A program made the translations under genes and the position numbers. This document shows positions 1-8,689 of a stretch of 64,000 nucleotides of DNA, piece after piece. Numbering within the stretch: the first letter of the stretch is position 1; the number at the start of each line of letters is the position of its first letter. The notes under the pieces are model-generated. The model saw nothing but the letters and a program-made list of their open reading frames with translations, was not told where the DNA came from and made no database searches. The stretch covers positions 17,705 to 81,704 of the forward strand of contig JAFDGA010000008.1 in assembly GCA_019309545.1 (NCBI GenBank), given 5' to 3'. The stretch comes from Deltaproteobacteria bacterium. Its GTDB lineage: Bacteria > Desulfobacterota > Desulfobaccia > Desulfobaccales > Desulfobaccaceae.

Positions 1-2
1 AT

Positions 3-1475
3 GGCCGATATGGCAGCTTATACCTGATTTATGTGGTGGCTGGCCAGTGGGTCCTGGTGGTTTTAGAGTTATTAAAATATCCTATGGGAACTTTGGATTT
101 CTCAGAATTTATTTATGAAATCAGTATCTTATTAGGGCTGGCGGGGCTGCTCAAAAAGCCCCATTTAGGCAACCTCTTAGACGGCATGGGGGTGTCCGAG
201 TGTTTCTGGTGGCAGGATATCATCAAGGCTCTTCGGTTATTAGTATTATTTGGATTAATGGTGGTTATTTTGGGCGATCTCTTGGGGTTTCACAATCTGG
301 CCACTTATCTCTCCCAAGCCACAGTTAATACCACCGGAATCTTGTTTCTCTTCTTAGTTCTGGCCCAATTGAGCGACGATTTTGCTACCTTTTTTATCCA
401 CCCTAAAGAAGGCTTGTTGGTCCAAAAATTTCCTTCCTGGACCGCAAGTATAGCAAATATCTATCAGCAGTGGCGGAAACTAGTCCCCGCCGCGATTGTC
501 ATTTTAGCTATACCCTTCATTTTAGATATCTGGGGAATGTGGTCAACAATTTCCGCTAAGCTTTTGAAGATACTCACCTATGGGCCGCACTTGGGGCCGG
601 TTAAATTAACGCCGCTGGCAATTGTATTGGCAATTGTGGTGCTCTATCTAGCTAACCGTCTCTCTTATCTACTCCAGTTCCTGATGGAAAAACGCCTTTA
701 TTCCCGCAAAGGCTGGGATGAGGGGGTTCAGGCTACTATCTCTAAAACAACGCATTATGCCCTGATGACCCTGGGGACTATTGTGGCCCTGGGTTTCATG
801 GGATTTAATCTCACAAACATCGCTCTAATCGCAGGCGCTCTGGGAGTGGGGATCGGCTTTGGTTTGCAAAATATCGTTCATAATTTTATCAGCGGCTTGA
901 TCCTGCTGTTGGAACGGCCCATCAAGGTTGGGGACATGCTGATCATCGATGGCCAGTGGGGCATGGTGAAGGAAGTCCGGGTGCGCAGCACCGTATTTCA
1001 GACCTTTGACCGCTATGTGTTGATCATCCCCAACTCGGAACTGATCTCCAATAAGGTTCTCAATTGGACCTTTTACGGCAAGGGGATTAACCGTCTCAGC
1101 CTTAAAGTGGGGGTGGCTTATGGCTCGGATGTGCATCGGGTGACCAAAATTATTGATCGTGTCTGCCGGGACAATCCCAATGTGCTCCATGCCCCCCCGC
1201 CCACCATCTATTTTAGTGCCTTTGGCGACAGTTCCCTGGATTTTAACATATGGGTTTACCTTAGGACCCCGGATGTTCGGATCACTGTGACCCATGAGTT
1301 GAACTGCGCCATCTTTGACGCCTTCCGGGAACACGGCATCGAGATCCCCTTTCCGCAGCGTGATCTCCATATTAAGCAAATGCCAGAGTCCAACCATATT
1401 CTTTTGATGCGACGGCATGAATCCACCGGCCAAGAAGAGTTGGGTAAAAGGTCGCGGTTTGAGTCAGACTATTGA
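3..1475 (+). CDS. MscS-family mechanosensitive channel, 5' end outside window
   Basis: Small-conductance mechanosensitive channel of the inner membrane, opening under membrane tension to release solutes. The reading frame is open back to base 3 with no stop, so the apparent GTG start at 33 is probably internal and the N-terminus lies outside the window. Counted from that GTG: several hydrophobic segments before residue 210, then the MscS pore helix and Gly/Ala-rich stretch (about 245-290, with GVGIGFGLQ) and the beta domain with ERPIKVGD and PNSELISNKVLNW (293-345), then the alpha/beta C-terminal vestibule. The extra N-terminal membrane segments suggest a larger MscM/YnaI-like member rather than minimal MscS. 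Stands alone, 67 bases before the next gene. Family assignment is firm; the subtype is inference. Confidence 0.93.
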   Translation, partial: GRYGSLYLIYVVAGQWVLVVLELLKYPMGTLDFSEFIYEISILLGLAGLLKKPHLGNLLDGMGVSECFWWQDIIKALRLLVLFGLMVVILGDLLGFHNLATYLSQATVNTTGILFLFLVLAQLSDDFATFFIHPKEGLLVQKFPSWTASIANIYQQWRKLVPAAIVILAIPFILDIWGMWSTISAKLLKILTYGPHLGPVKLTPLAIVLAIVVLYLANRLSYLLQFLMEKRLYSRKGWDEGVQATISKTTHYALMTLGTIVALGFMGFNLTNIALIAGALGVGIGFGLQNIVHNFISGLILLLERPIKVGDMLIIDGQWGMVKEVRVRSTVFQTFDRYVLIIPNSELISNKVLNWTFYGKGINRLSLKVGVAYGSDVHRVTKIIDRVCRDNPNVLHAPPPTIYFSAFGDSSLDFNIWVYLRTPDVRITVTHELNCAIFDAFREHGIEIPFPQRDLHIKQMPESNHILLMRRHESTGQEELGKRSRFESDY

Positions 1476-1542
1476 CATGCCCTGACCTACCCCCTATAAT
1501 CGATCCCTAAAAGAATAGGATGATGCTTGCGGAGTCACCCGA

Positions 1543-4008
1543 GTGAAACCAGCTCCCTCCCGATATATCTGTATCCACGGCCATTTTTATCAGCCGCCGC
1601 GGGAAAACCCCTGGTTGGAAGAGGTCGAGGTCCAGGATGCGGCGGCGCCGTTCCATGATTGGAATGAGCTGATCACCGCGGAATGTTACGGACCTAACAC
1701 CGCGGCCCGCATCCTGCGGGAAGATGGCCGGATAATTGATATTATCAATAATTATCAATATATCAGCTTCAATTTTGGCCCCACCTTAATGACCTGGCTC
1801 CAACGGCATGCCCCAAATATTTATCAGGCCATTCTGGAAGCCGATCGCCTCAGTCAGAATAATTTCAGCGGCCATGGCAATGCCCTGGCTCAGGTTTATA
1901 ATCACCTGATTATGCCCTTAGCCAACCGCCGTGATAAGCAAACCCAGGTTTTCTGGGGGATCAAGGATTTTGAACACCGTTATGGACGGCGCCCTGAAGG
2001 AATGTGGCTGCCGGAAACCGCGGTTGATCGCAAGTCCTTGGAAGTGCTGGTCGATCATGGTATTAAGTTTACTATCCTGGCGCAACACCAGGCCCATCGC
2101 ATCCGGCCCTTAGGGGGAACCGAAGGTGATTGGCTAGATGTGAGTGGCGGGCAGATCGACCCTAGCCAGCCCTATCGGGTAGTGCTTGACCCAAACCCCA
2201 ATAATCCTAAATATATCGATATCTTTTTCTATAACGAAACCATTGCTCGAGCCGTGGCTTTTGAGGGGTTGCTGTCTAGTGGTGAGCATCTGACCACTCG
2301 GCTACTGGGAGGATTTTCAGATGATCGGCAAGGCCCCCAATTGGTCCATATCGCTACGGACGGTGAATCCTATGGCCATCATCACCATTTTGGCGAGATG
2401 GCGCTGGCCTATGCCATTGAAAGGCTACGGTCCAATAATGAATGTCAACTGATTAATTATGGCCAGTTTCTGGAGGAATACCCGCCAACCTGGGAAGTAG
2501 AGGTGTATGATAATTCCTCCTGGAGCTGCCCCCATGGGGTGGAGCGCTGGCAGGCTGATTGTGGCTGCAATAGTGGCGGGCATCCAGGCTGGAATCAGGC
2601 TTGGCGTGCCCCCTTGCGGGCCGCCCTCGATTGGCTGCGCAATGAACTGTCAGTCCTGTTTGAGACTCGTGGCGGCCAATACCTGCGCGATCCCTGGGAA
2701 GCCCGGAATCAATACATTTCCGTAATCCTGGACCGCGGTTTGGATAATTTGGATAAGTTTCTAAATCAGCACCAGAAATATCCCCTGAAATATTTCGAGC
2801 GTCGGGATACCCTGAAACTGTTGGAAATGCAGCGCCATGCCTTATTGATGTATACCAGTTGTGCTTGGTTCTTTGATGAAATTTCCGGCGAAGAGACGGT
2901 TCAAAACCTTAAGTACGCAGCCCGGGCCCTGCAACTGGCCCGGTCCTTTACCGGGGAGGATCTAGAAGAGGAGTTCTTGCGCAGGCTTTCCTGGGCTCCC
3001 AGTAATATCTCCGAATTCGGTAATGGGGCCCGAGTTTATCGATGTTTGGTAATGCCGGCGCTGGTTGATCTCAGACGGATTATTGCGCAATACGCTATCT
3101 CCTCGATTTTCGAAGAGAAACCAGAAAGAAGTCAGATCTATTGCTTTGATTTAGAACATCGGGATTACCGGCAAGAAACCTATGGCGGCACTGCCCTGGC
3201 AGTTGGCCGAGTAATGGTTATTTCCCAGATCACCATGTCGGCCGAGGAGTTGACTTTCGTAGTGCTCTACCTGGGGGGACATGATTTTCACTGCGTCTTA
3301 CGTACTACCCGGGGTATCATGGAGTATGAACAACTCAAAAAGGAACTGTTCCAGATTTTCTCCTTTCATTCCCTTACCGAGGTAATCCGTTACCTGGATA
3401 ACAATTTTGGGACCAATTATTATAGTTTGAAAGATCTGCTGACCGAAGAACGCCGCAAGCTAATCTTTCAGATAATTGCGGAGACTTTTGCCAGGTTTGA
3501 AAATACCTATCGGCAACAGTATGAAGAGAACCGCAAGTTAATGGAATACCTAAAAGATATTGAGACCCCGATTCCGCGTCCCTTCCTGGTGGCCGCAGAA
3601 TACACTCTTACCCAGGACCTGGAGCGGGAGATCACCGATTTGGAGGAAACCCCGGATTTGGAGAGGATAGCCTCCTTAGTCGAGGAAATTCGCCGCTGGA
3701 ATTTAAGGGTGGAGGCAGAGCGCCTGGAACCCCAATTTCGCCGGACTCTGGAAAAGTCTTTGGACTGCGCCCTGCGGTCTTTGGATCAGCCCGAGAAGCT
3801 GGAAAAGGTTTTGCAGATGCTGAAGATTGCCCATGTCCTGCCATTTCCGGTCAATTTCTGGGGAGCACAGAACCGTTTTTATCAATTCTGGCAGGAGGAG
3901 GGGCGTCAACTTAAAGAGAGCGCGGCAGGCGAAGAGATTACTACCGGAATCCTGGATCTGGATATCTTGCTAGGCATCGCCGATCAACTCAACTTTGCCT
4001 TAAAGTAA
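1543..4008 (+). CDS. GH57-family glycoside hydrolase with DUF3536-type extension
   Basis: 821-residue cytoplasmic enzyme of glycoside hydrolase family 57 (alpha-amylase/branching-type alpha-glucan chemistry; substrate not determinable here). The opening HGHFYQPPRENPW (12-24) is the usual first family motif. The GMWLPE block places the likely nucleophile at Glu158, and the TDGESYGHHH block places the likely acid/base at Asp273. The long C-terminal half (about 340-821) matches in style the DUF3536 region of large GH57 proteins. Start is GTG at 1543; no strong Shine-Dalgarno is visible. No glycogen synthase or phosphorylase lies next to it, so the pathway is open. It converges on the minus-strand transglycosylase with only 19 bases between. 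Confidence 0.9.
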   Translation: MKPAPSRYICIHGHFYQPPRENPWLEEVEVQDAAAPFHDWNELITAECYGPNTAARILREDGRIIDIINNYQYISFNFGPTLMTWLQRHAPNIYQAILEADRLSQNNFSGHGNALAQVYNHLIMPLANRRDKQTQVFWGIKDFEHRYGRRPEGMWLPETAVDRKSLEVLVDHGIKFTILAQHQAHRIRPLGGTEGDWLDVSGGQIDPSQPYRVVLDPNPNNPKYIDIFFYNETIARAVAFEGLLSSGEHLTTRLLGGFSDDRQGPQLVHIATDGESYGHHHHFGEMALAYAIERLRSNNECQLINYGQFLEEYPPTWEVEVYDNSSWSCPHGVERWQADCGCNSGGHPGWNQAWRAPLRAALDWLRNELSVLFETRGGQYLRDPWEARNQYISVILDRGLDNLDKFLNQHQKYPLKYFERRDTLKLLEMQRHALLMYTSCAWFFDEISGEETVQNLKYAARALQLARSFTGEDLEEEFLRRLSWAPSNISEFGNGARVYRCLVMPALVDLRRIIAQYAISSIFEEKPERSQIYCFDLEHRDYRQETYGGTALAVGRVMVISQITMSAEELTFVVLYLGGHDFHCVLRTTRGIMEYEQLKKELFQIFSFHSLTEVIRYLDNNFGTNYYSLKDLLTEERRKLIFQIIAETFARFENTYRQQYEENRKLMEYLKDIETPIPRPFLVAAEYTLTQDLEREITDLEETPDLERIASLVEEIRRWNLRVEAERLEPQFRRTLEKSLDCALRSLDQPEKLEKVLQMLKIAHVLPFPVNFWGAQNRFYQFWQEEGRQLKESAAGEEITTGILDLDILLGIADQLNFALK

Positions 4009-4027
4009 ACCTACCTGGATCCAAGTT

Positions 4028-4915
4028 TTACCTTGATCTCCTCCTCCTGGTTCTGGGAATTACCTTAATAATCTTGGCCTTGCCGGAGGGAGAGTAACAG
4101 ATCTTCACCGGAATCCCAGAGGCATAGCAGTAGGTATGCCATTGGGGTCGAGGGGGAGTAAGCCGGGGCGCTTTTTTAATGAATGATGAAGCGCGGGAGG
4201 GGCTGGGGTTATAACCTTGGGGTATGGGGGCGCCGGAATAGTTGCGCATGACGGTGGCGACGTAGTTGCGGGTCTCCTCAAAAGGCGGGCAACCATTATA
4301 CTTTACCACATTCTCCGGCCCGGCATTGTAAGCCGCCAGCGCGTGCCGGACATCCTGGAATTGGACCAAACATCGCCTCAGATATCTGACCCCGCCGGCA
4401 ATGTTCTGTTCCGGGTCGAAGGGATTTTGTACTCCCATCAGGGCGGCGGTTTCAGGCATCAGCTGCATCAATCCCATGGCCCCCTTCGGAGACACGGCCC
4501 GGGGATTGAAACCCGACTCCTGGCGCATTACTGCCCGCACCAGTTTTTTATCCACCCCGTAATGCCGGGCATATTTCTCGATCAAGGGCTCTAGCTGTCG
4601 GACCTGCGGAAGTCGTTTTTTGGGCACTGGTTGTCTGAAAGAAGCCGGGGAAGCCGTTGGTGTCGGTGCCGGAGGGCATACTCGGGAGGAATTTCGGAAA
4701 ATATAAACCTGCACCTGAGACTTTGACAATTTCTGGTCAGCTTCGGAAACCGGGTCTTGAGTGACAGATGGGGAGGGCGTATTTCCAGTTATAACGATGG
4801 AGCCGTCGGGATGGAGTTTAAAGTCTTGCCCCTGGGCCAAGGCTATGCCATCCCCAAAGCATAATAAAAGACCTGCTAGTATAAGCCTTCGGGCCCACCA
4901 AGTTGCCACATCCAC
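4028..4915 (-). CDS. Lytic transglycosylase (SLT domain), secreted
   Basis: Periplasmic murein lytic transglycosylase that cuts the MurNAc-GlcNAc bond with 1,6-anhydro formation. A signal peptide is visible (basic start WARRLILAGLLLCFGD, likely cleavage after ALA near residue 27). A proline/threonine-rich linker (about 80-100) precedes the Slt70-type catalytic domain from about 105 to 230. The catalytic Glu is in RQESGFNP (E133), followed by GAMGLMQLMP and AAYNAGP, all classical SLT motifs. The C-terminus is basic (RTRRRRSR), perhaps for binding anionic murein. Single gene; its divergent neighbour begins with the small-RNA region. Confidence 0.93.
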   Translation of the reverse strand: MDVATWWARRLILAGLLLCFGDGIALAQGQDFKLHPDGSIVITGNTPSPSVTQDPVSEADQKLSKSQVQVYIFRNSSRVCPPAPTPTASPASFRQPVPKKRLPQVRQLEPLIEKYARHYGVDKKLVRAVMRQESGFNPRAVSPKGAMGLMQLMPETAALMGVQNPFDPEQNIAGGVRYLRRCLVQFQDVRHALAAYNAGPENVVKYNGCPPFEETRNYVATVMRNYSGAPIPQGYNPSPSRASSFIKKAPRLTPPRPQWHTYCYASGIPVKICYSPSGKAKIIKVIPRTRRRRSR

Positions 4916-5132
4916 CCCTTTAGGACCTAATTTGGCATTTCATTATACTAAAAAAACCCAAACAAGTCAGTACTTTTTTACCATTCTTAGAATTTTTAAT
5001 CGGTTTCCAGAAGTAAAAGAATTAATTTCCCTTAAGTTAATGAATTCTGATAAGATCGCTCTTCACCATGGTCAGCCCAGCTCTATATAAAATCAAATCC
5101 CCCCCCCAGAATCTCTCCCAACCATTTTTTGC
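4916..5132. other. AT-rich gap with no gene recognised
   Basis: No convincing coding region. The left part would hold the promoter of the minus-strand transglycosylase. A run of nine C residues near 5099-5107 is the only odd feature. The right end leads into a sigma-70-type promoter. Confidence 0.5.
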
Positions 5133-5161
5133 TTGACAGACCCTGATTATTTTATCTTAAT
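5133..5161 (+). promoter_or_regulatory. Sigma-70-type promoter for small RNA or leader
   Basis: A perfect -35 TTGACA (5133-5138) is followed after 17 bases by CTTAAT (5156-5161, 4 of 6 to consensus). The predicted start is near 5168, immediately before the structured region that ends in a terminator. Confidence 0.55.
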
Positions 5162-5167
5162 AAGATA

Positions 5168-5302
5168 AGCAAACAACAGAGGCTCTACTAAAGCTTGAAG
5201 AAAGGCATTGTTCCAGGACCCGCAATCAGGCCAACTAGTGGGTCTGGGGATCAAAAAAAACTGGGTGCCTTACCCGGGTCAGGCACGATCCGGGTTTTTT
5301 TA
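5168..5302 (+). ncRNA. Candidate structured small RNA or attenuated leader
   Basis: About 135 bases between a good promoter and an intrinsic terminator, with no ORF of note. A first stem pairs 5213-5221 (CCAGGACCC, one bulged G) with 5240-5247 (GGGTCTGG). Two 3' stems exclude each other: GTGCCT (5265-5270) with AGGCAC (5281-5286), or the terminator stem 5272-5277 with 5290-5295. That layout could be an independent sRNA or a terminator/antiterminator leader for the tiny ORFs downstream. I do not recognise it as 6S, SRP, tmRNA, a cobalamin riboswitch or a GEMM riboswitch. Confidence 0.45.
5272..5301 (+). terminator. Rho-independent terminator
   Basis: Stem ACCCGG (5272-5277) and CCGGGT (5290-5295) with a 12-base loop, followed by an uninterrupted T run through 5301. 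It can be disrupted by an alternative hairpin formed by 5265-5270 and 5281-5286. Confidence 0.7.
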
Positions 5303-5391
5303 TCTGAGGTAGAGAGCCCGGCGACCTAGCCCAGGGAACACCACGACCTCAAGTCCCTTAAAATATGGAATAACCCCTGATTCAGAGGAGA

Positions 5392-5427
5392 ATGGCCGGT
5401 GGCGGATGTGGTTATAACTTTTTATGA
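5392..5427 (+). CDS. 11-residue Gly-rich leader-like peptide
   Basis: Tiny ORF of 12 codons encoding MAGGGCGYNFL, preceded by AGAGGAG, a strong Shine-Dalgarno one base from ATG. Its TGA stop overlaps the ATG of the next small ORF (ATGA), as in translational coupling. Alternatively the two frames were one gene: a one-base change in the five-T run at the junction would fuse them. No function can be assigned. Confidence 0.35.
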   Translation: MAGGGCGYNFL

Positions 5428-5561
5428 TTTCCCAAGAACAGAAAATTGAAGAAATCGTAATTGTTAAGGATAAAGAGGAGGCCCTGCGCTATCTGGCTGC
5501 CTTACTGGAGTGGATCAAAGGACATCCGGGCTTTGCCTACGGCTATCGCCCTTTTAAATAA
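5424..5561 (+). CDS. 45-residue hypothetical small protein
   Basis: Not recognised. The 45-residue product starts MISQEQKIEEIV, is charged and likely helical in its first two thirds (KDKEEALRYLAALLEWIK), and ends with an aromatic/glycine tail (HPGFAYGYRPFK). It starts inside the stop of an 11-codon ORF that has a strong Shine-Dalgarno. It lies downstream of the structured RNA and its terminator and 83 bases before the corrinoid-activator gene. Composition is protein-like, so it is probably expressed; the role is unknown. Confidence 0.45.
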   Translation: MISQEQKIEEIVIVKDKEEALRYLAALLEWIKGHPGFAYGYRPFK

Positions 5562-5621
5562 ACCAGGAAGATTAGACCTTCTGGTCACCTACCGCTTTAG
5601 TTAAAGTTAAGGTCTCAGTTT

Positions 5622-5651
5622 ATGGTTAATCTCGATAACTTGTTGTGGTAG
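5622..5651 (+). promoter_or_regulatory. Nine-codon upstream ORF overlapping the next start
   Basis: ATG at 5622, preceded nine bases upstream by AAGG, encodes MVNLDNLLW and stops at TAG 5649-5651, just past the GTG start at 5645 of the next gene. That gene has no Shine-Dalgarno of its own and an in-frame TAA at 5636, so translational coupling through this mini-ORF is plausible but unproven. Confidence 0.3.
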
Positions 5652-7591
5652 CTGTGAAAAAGACCGTTTGCTTTCAGCCTTATAATATTACTGTAGAGGT
5701 CGAAGAGGGAGAAAATCTATTAAGGGCCGCCATGGAGGCCGGTGTCCATATCAATGCCTCATGTGGCGGCGAAGGGGTCTGCGGCAAATGTAAGATCATC
5801 CTGGAACAGGGTGAATTGGAGAGTAAACGCGGGGTCACCCAGAGTGAGGAAGACTGGCGGCTGGGCTTTCGGCTGGCCTGTCAGTCGCAGGTGGTCTCCG
5901 ATGTCGTCGTCCGCATCCCCCCGGAATCGCTGTTAGACCGCAAGGTCTTGCGGCTCAAGCCCAAAACCGCCCGCTTGCGGCCGATGCCGTTCGATATTGC
6001 CGAACTGCAGGCCAGTGGCCGTTACAATCCCGCCTTCCAGAAAAAATTTGTCAAATTGCCGCCCCCCACTTTGGCCGACAACGTCTGTGATCTGCGGCGC
6101 TTACGGGAAGGTCTGAGAAAACAACACGGCCTCGATAACATCACCCTGGATTTCTTCCTGCTCCGCAAATTGGCTCATGTGCTGCGAGAAAAAGATTTTG
6201 AGGTTACCGCGGTCCTCGATTTTGCCCAGCGGCGCTCCCGCAAGCCGCGGCTGGTCGACGTCGAACCGGGGGATACCACTGCCGCCCACTATGCCATCAG
6301 CATCGACATCGGCACTACCACGGTCTGGGGCCAGTTGCTGGAACTGACCGAGGGCAAGATCATCGGTGAAGCCGCGGAATACAATGCCCAGATCAGTTAT
6401 GGGGAGGATGTCATTAGCCGGATCGTCTACGCCCAGAAGCCGGAGGGCCTGGACAAGATGCAAAAGCTGGTGGTCAGCACCATCAATCAGGTTATCCACC
6501 GCCTGTTGAAGAAACACCGGGTTGCCCGAGACCAGATCTCTCACCTGACCTTAGCGGCCAACACCACCATGACCCACCTTTTTTTAGGACTGGAGCCCAA
6601 ATATATCCGGCTGGCCCCCTATACTCCGACCACCTGCTCGGTACCTCCGGTCCGGGGCCGGGATCTGGGGCTGGATGTCGCTGAACATGTGTTTGTGTAT
6701 TGTATCAGTTCGGTCTCCAGCTACGTGGGCGGCGATATCGTCTCCGGGGTGCTGGGCTCGGGAATGTATCAGGAGAGCAAGTTAACCCTGTTTATCGATA
6801 TTGGCACCAACGGCGAAATTGTTGTCGGTAATCAGGAATGGATGGCCTGTGCCGCCTGTTCTGCGGGGCCGGCCTTTGAAGGCGGCGGCATCCGTTTCGG
6901 GATGCGGGCTACCCAGGGAGCGATTGAGGATGTCAGCATCAATCCGGCCAATGCCGAGCCCATGCTGATGACCATCGGTATGGTCAAACCCAAAGGCATC
7001 TGCGGCTCCGGCCTGATAAATATCCTGGCCGCCTTGATGGAAACCGGCATTATCGACCCCAACGGCAAGTTCCGGGAAGATGTGGACACCCCCCGGTTGC
7101 GGATAGGAGAAGATGGACGGGAATATGTCCTGGCCTGGGCGGCCGACACCCAGATCGACCAGGATCTGACTCTGAGCGAAGTGGACATCGACAACTTGAT
7201 GCGGGCCAAGGGGGCGATGTATGCCGGCTACCTCACCCTGTTGCAGAATATTGGGCTTGACATCCAGGACGTCGAACAGGTAATTCTGGCCGGGGCTTTC
7301 GGCAATTTCATCAATATTGAAAATGCTATTACCATCGGGCTGATGCCTGACCTGCCCCTGGACAGATTTCACTTTGTCGGCAATGGCTCCTTATTAGGGG
7401 CCACTTGCGTGGCTTTTTCCCGGGAAATGCTGGAGGAAGAACGCCGCGTGGCCTTGATGATGACCAATTTCGAACTTTCGGAAACCCCTGGTTTTATGGA
7501 CCAATATGTTGCAGCCCTGTTTTTGCCGCATACCAAAGCAGAGTATTTCCCCAGCGTCCAGGAGCGCCTGAAAAGTTTGGCGCCATCCTAA
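5645..7591 (+). CDS. ASKHA-domain ferredoxin-like protein, corrinoid-protein reactivase (RACo-like)
   Basis: 648 residues. The N-terminal 2Fe-2S ferredoxin domain carries C40, C46, C49 and C79 (CGGEGVCGKC and LACQ). After a linker, the C-terminal half is an ASKHA-fold domain (DUF4445) with two phosphate-binding blocks, SIDIGTTTVWG and FIDIGTNGEIV, and a third, LAGAFGNF. Known relatives use ATP to drive reduction of inactive Co(II) corrinoid in methyltransferase systems such as the corrinoid iron-sulfur protein of the acetyl-CoA pathway. No methyltransferase or corrinoid protein gene lies in the window, so its partner is unknown. Start is GTG at 5645 or GTG at 5654; an upstream in-frame stop at 5636 limits the choice. 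Confidence 0.88.
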   Translation: MVAVKKTVCFQPYNITVEVEEGENLLRAAMEAGVHINASCGGEGVCGKCKIILEQGELESKRGVTQSEEDWRLGFRLACQSQVVSDVVVRIPPESLLDRKVLRLKPKTARLRPMPFDIAELQASGRYNPAFQKKFVKLPPPTLADNVCDLRRLREGLRKQHGLDNITLDFFLLRKLAHVLREKDFEVTAVLDFAQRRSRKPRLVDVEPGDTTAAHYAISIDIGTTTVWGQLLELTEGKIIGEAAEYNAQISYGEDVISRIVYAQKPEGLDKMQKLVVSTINQVIHRLLKKHRVARDQISHLTLAANTTMTHLFLGLEPKYIRLAPYTPTTCSVPPVRGRDLGLDVAEHVFVYCISSVSSYVGGDIVSGVLGSGMYQESKLTLFIDIGTNGEIVVGNQEWMACAACSAGPAFEGGGIRFGMRATQGAIEDVSINPANAEPMLMTIGMVKPKGICGSGLINILAALMETGIIDPNGKFREDVDTPRLRIGEDGREYVLAWAADTQIDQDLTLSEVDIDNLMRAKGAMYAGYLTLLQNIGLDIQDVEQVILAGAFGNFINIENAITIGLMPDLPLDRFHFVGNGSLLGATCVAFSREMLEEERRVALMMTNFELSETPGFMDQYVAALFLPHTKAEYFPSVQERLKSLAPS

Positions 7592-7685
7592 ATCCTCTGG
7601 GTCTCTGGGTCCTTGTGGTAAAGAAGGTCCTACCTGAAAGACACCGAGAGATTACCTGAATTATGGCCTGCGAACGCACCCGACC

Positions 7686-8624
7686 ATGACCGTCCAACTC
7701 CTTATCGGTACCCGCGGTAGCCCCCTGGCCCTGGCCCAGGCCCGCTGGGTCCAGGCCCGGTTAGAGGCTCACCATCCTCATTTACAGGTAACCCTTACCA
7801 TTATCAAAACCACCGGAGATAAAATTCTGGATGTGCCCCTGGCCCAGGTGGGGGGCAAGGGACTGTTTACCAAGGAAATCGAACAGGCCCTGTTGGCCAG
7901 GGAAGTGGATTTGGGGGTGCACAGTATGAAAGATGTTCCGGCCGAGTTGCCCGCTGGATTGACGATCAGCACTATCACGACGCGCGAGGATTGGCGGGAT
8001 GCCCTGATTTCGCATCGATATCCGCGGCTGGAGGATATTCCCGCCGGAGGCCGGATCGGCACCAGCAGCCTGCGCCGCCGGGCCCAACTGCTGCACCAGC
8101 GGCCGGATCTCAACATCGTGCCCCTAAGAGGTAACGTCGATACCCGACTTCGCAAACTGGCGGAGGAAAATCTGGACGCTATCATCCTGGCGGTGGCGGG
8201 CCTGAAGCGACTGGGACTCGAACATCTGATCACCAGCTACCTGCCAGCCCCGCAGATGCTTCCGGCCATTGGCCAGGGTGCCCTGGGATTGGAACTGCGG
8301 CGCCAGGATACCTGCTCCCAGGAACTGGTGGCCTGTCTCGATGATCCGGCTAGCCGGGTCGCGGTCCGGGCCGAACGCGCCTTTCTGGCCCGGCTCCAGG
8401 GCGGCTGTCAGGTGCCGGTGGCCGCCCTGGGTTTGCTGACGGAGGGCCGTCTGACCCTGGAGGGCCTGATCAGTGATCCAGAGGGGCGTCTGCTGCTCCG
8501 AGAGAAGGTAGAGGGGATCCCCAAGGACGCCGAAACCCTGGGAACTAGCCTGGCTGAATCCCTTCTGGACCAGGGCGGCCGGGAAATCCTCAGCCAAATC
8601 TATGGCCGGCCCCTAAATATTTAA
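7686..8624 (+). CDS. hemC: Porphobilinogen deaminase (hydroxymethylbilane synthase)
   Basis: Joins four porphobilinogen molecules into hydroxymethylbilane in tetrapyrrole synthesis (haem, sirohaem, cobalamin). 312 residues, normal length. Visible family features: IGTRGSPLALAQ at the N-terminus, VHSMKDVP with catalytic Asp83, TSSLRRRAQL, LRGNVDTRLRKL, and RLQGGCQVP where Cys241 should carry the dipyrromethane cofactor. ATG start; no clear ribosome site. It follows the corrinoid activator on the same strand after 94 bases, a loose link through corrinoid metabolism that may be coincidental. Confidence 0.97.
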   Translation: MTVQLLIGTRGSPLALAQARWVQARLEAHHPHLQVTLTIIKTTGDKILDVPLAQVGGKGLFTKEIEQALLAREVDLGVHSMKDVPAELPAGLTISTITTREDWRDALISHRYPRLEDIPAGGRIGTSSLRRRAQLLHQRPDLNIVPLRGNVDTRLRKLAEENLDAIILAVAGLKRLGLEHLITSYLPAPQMLPAIGQGALGLELRRQDTCSQELVACLDDPASRVAVRAERAFLARLQGGCQVPVAALGLLTEGRLTLEGLISDPEGRLLLREKVEGIPKDAETLGTSLAESLLDQGGREILSQIYGRPLNI

Positions 8625-8689
8625 GTTATGAAAATTGTTCACTGAAGTTGAGGGCAAGCGCAATATCGATTGTCCCGATTTTTCCAACC

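Noticed and set aside
825..1433. 202-codon minus-strand ORF opposite the MscS gene
   Set aside because: Mirror of a convincing MscS coding frame; the product has no recognisable domain and no ribosome site.
5168..5302. Cobalamin, GEMM or 6S RNA identity for the structured RNA
   Set aside because: Conserved cores of these classes were not found by eye; left as unclassified.
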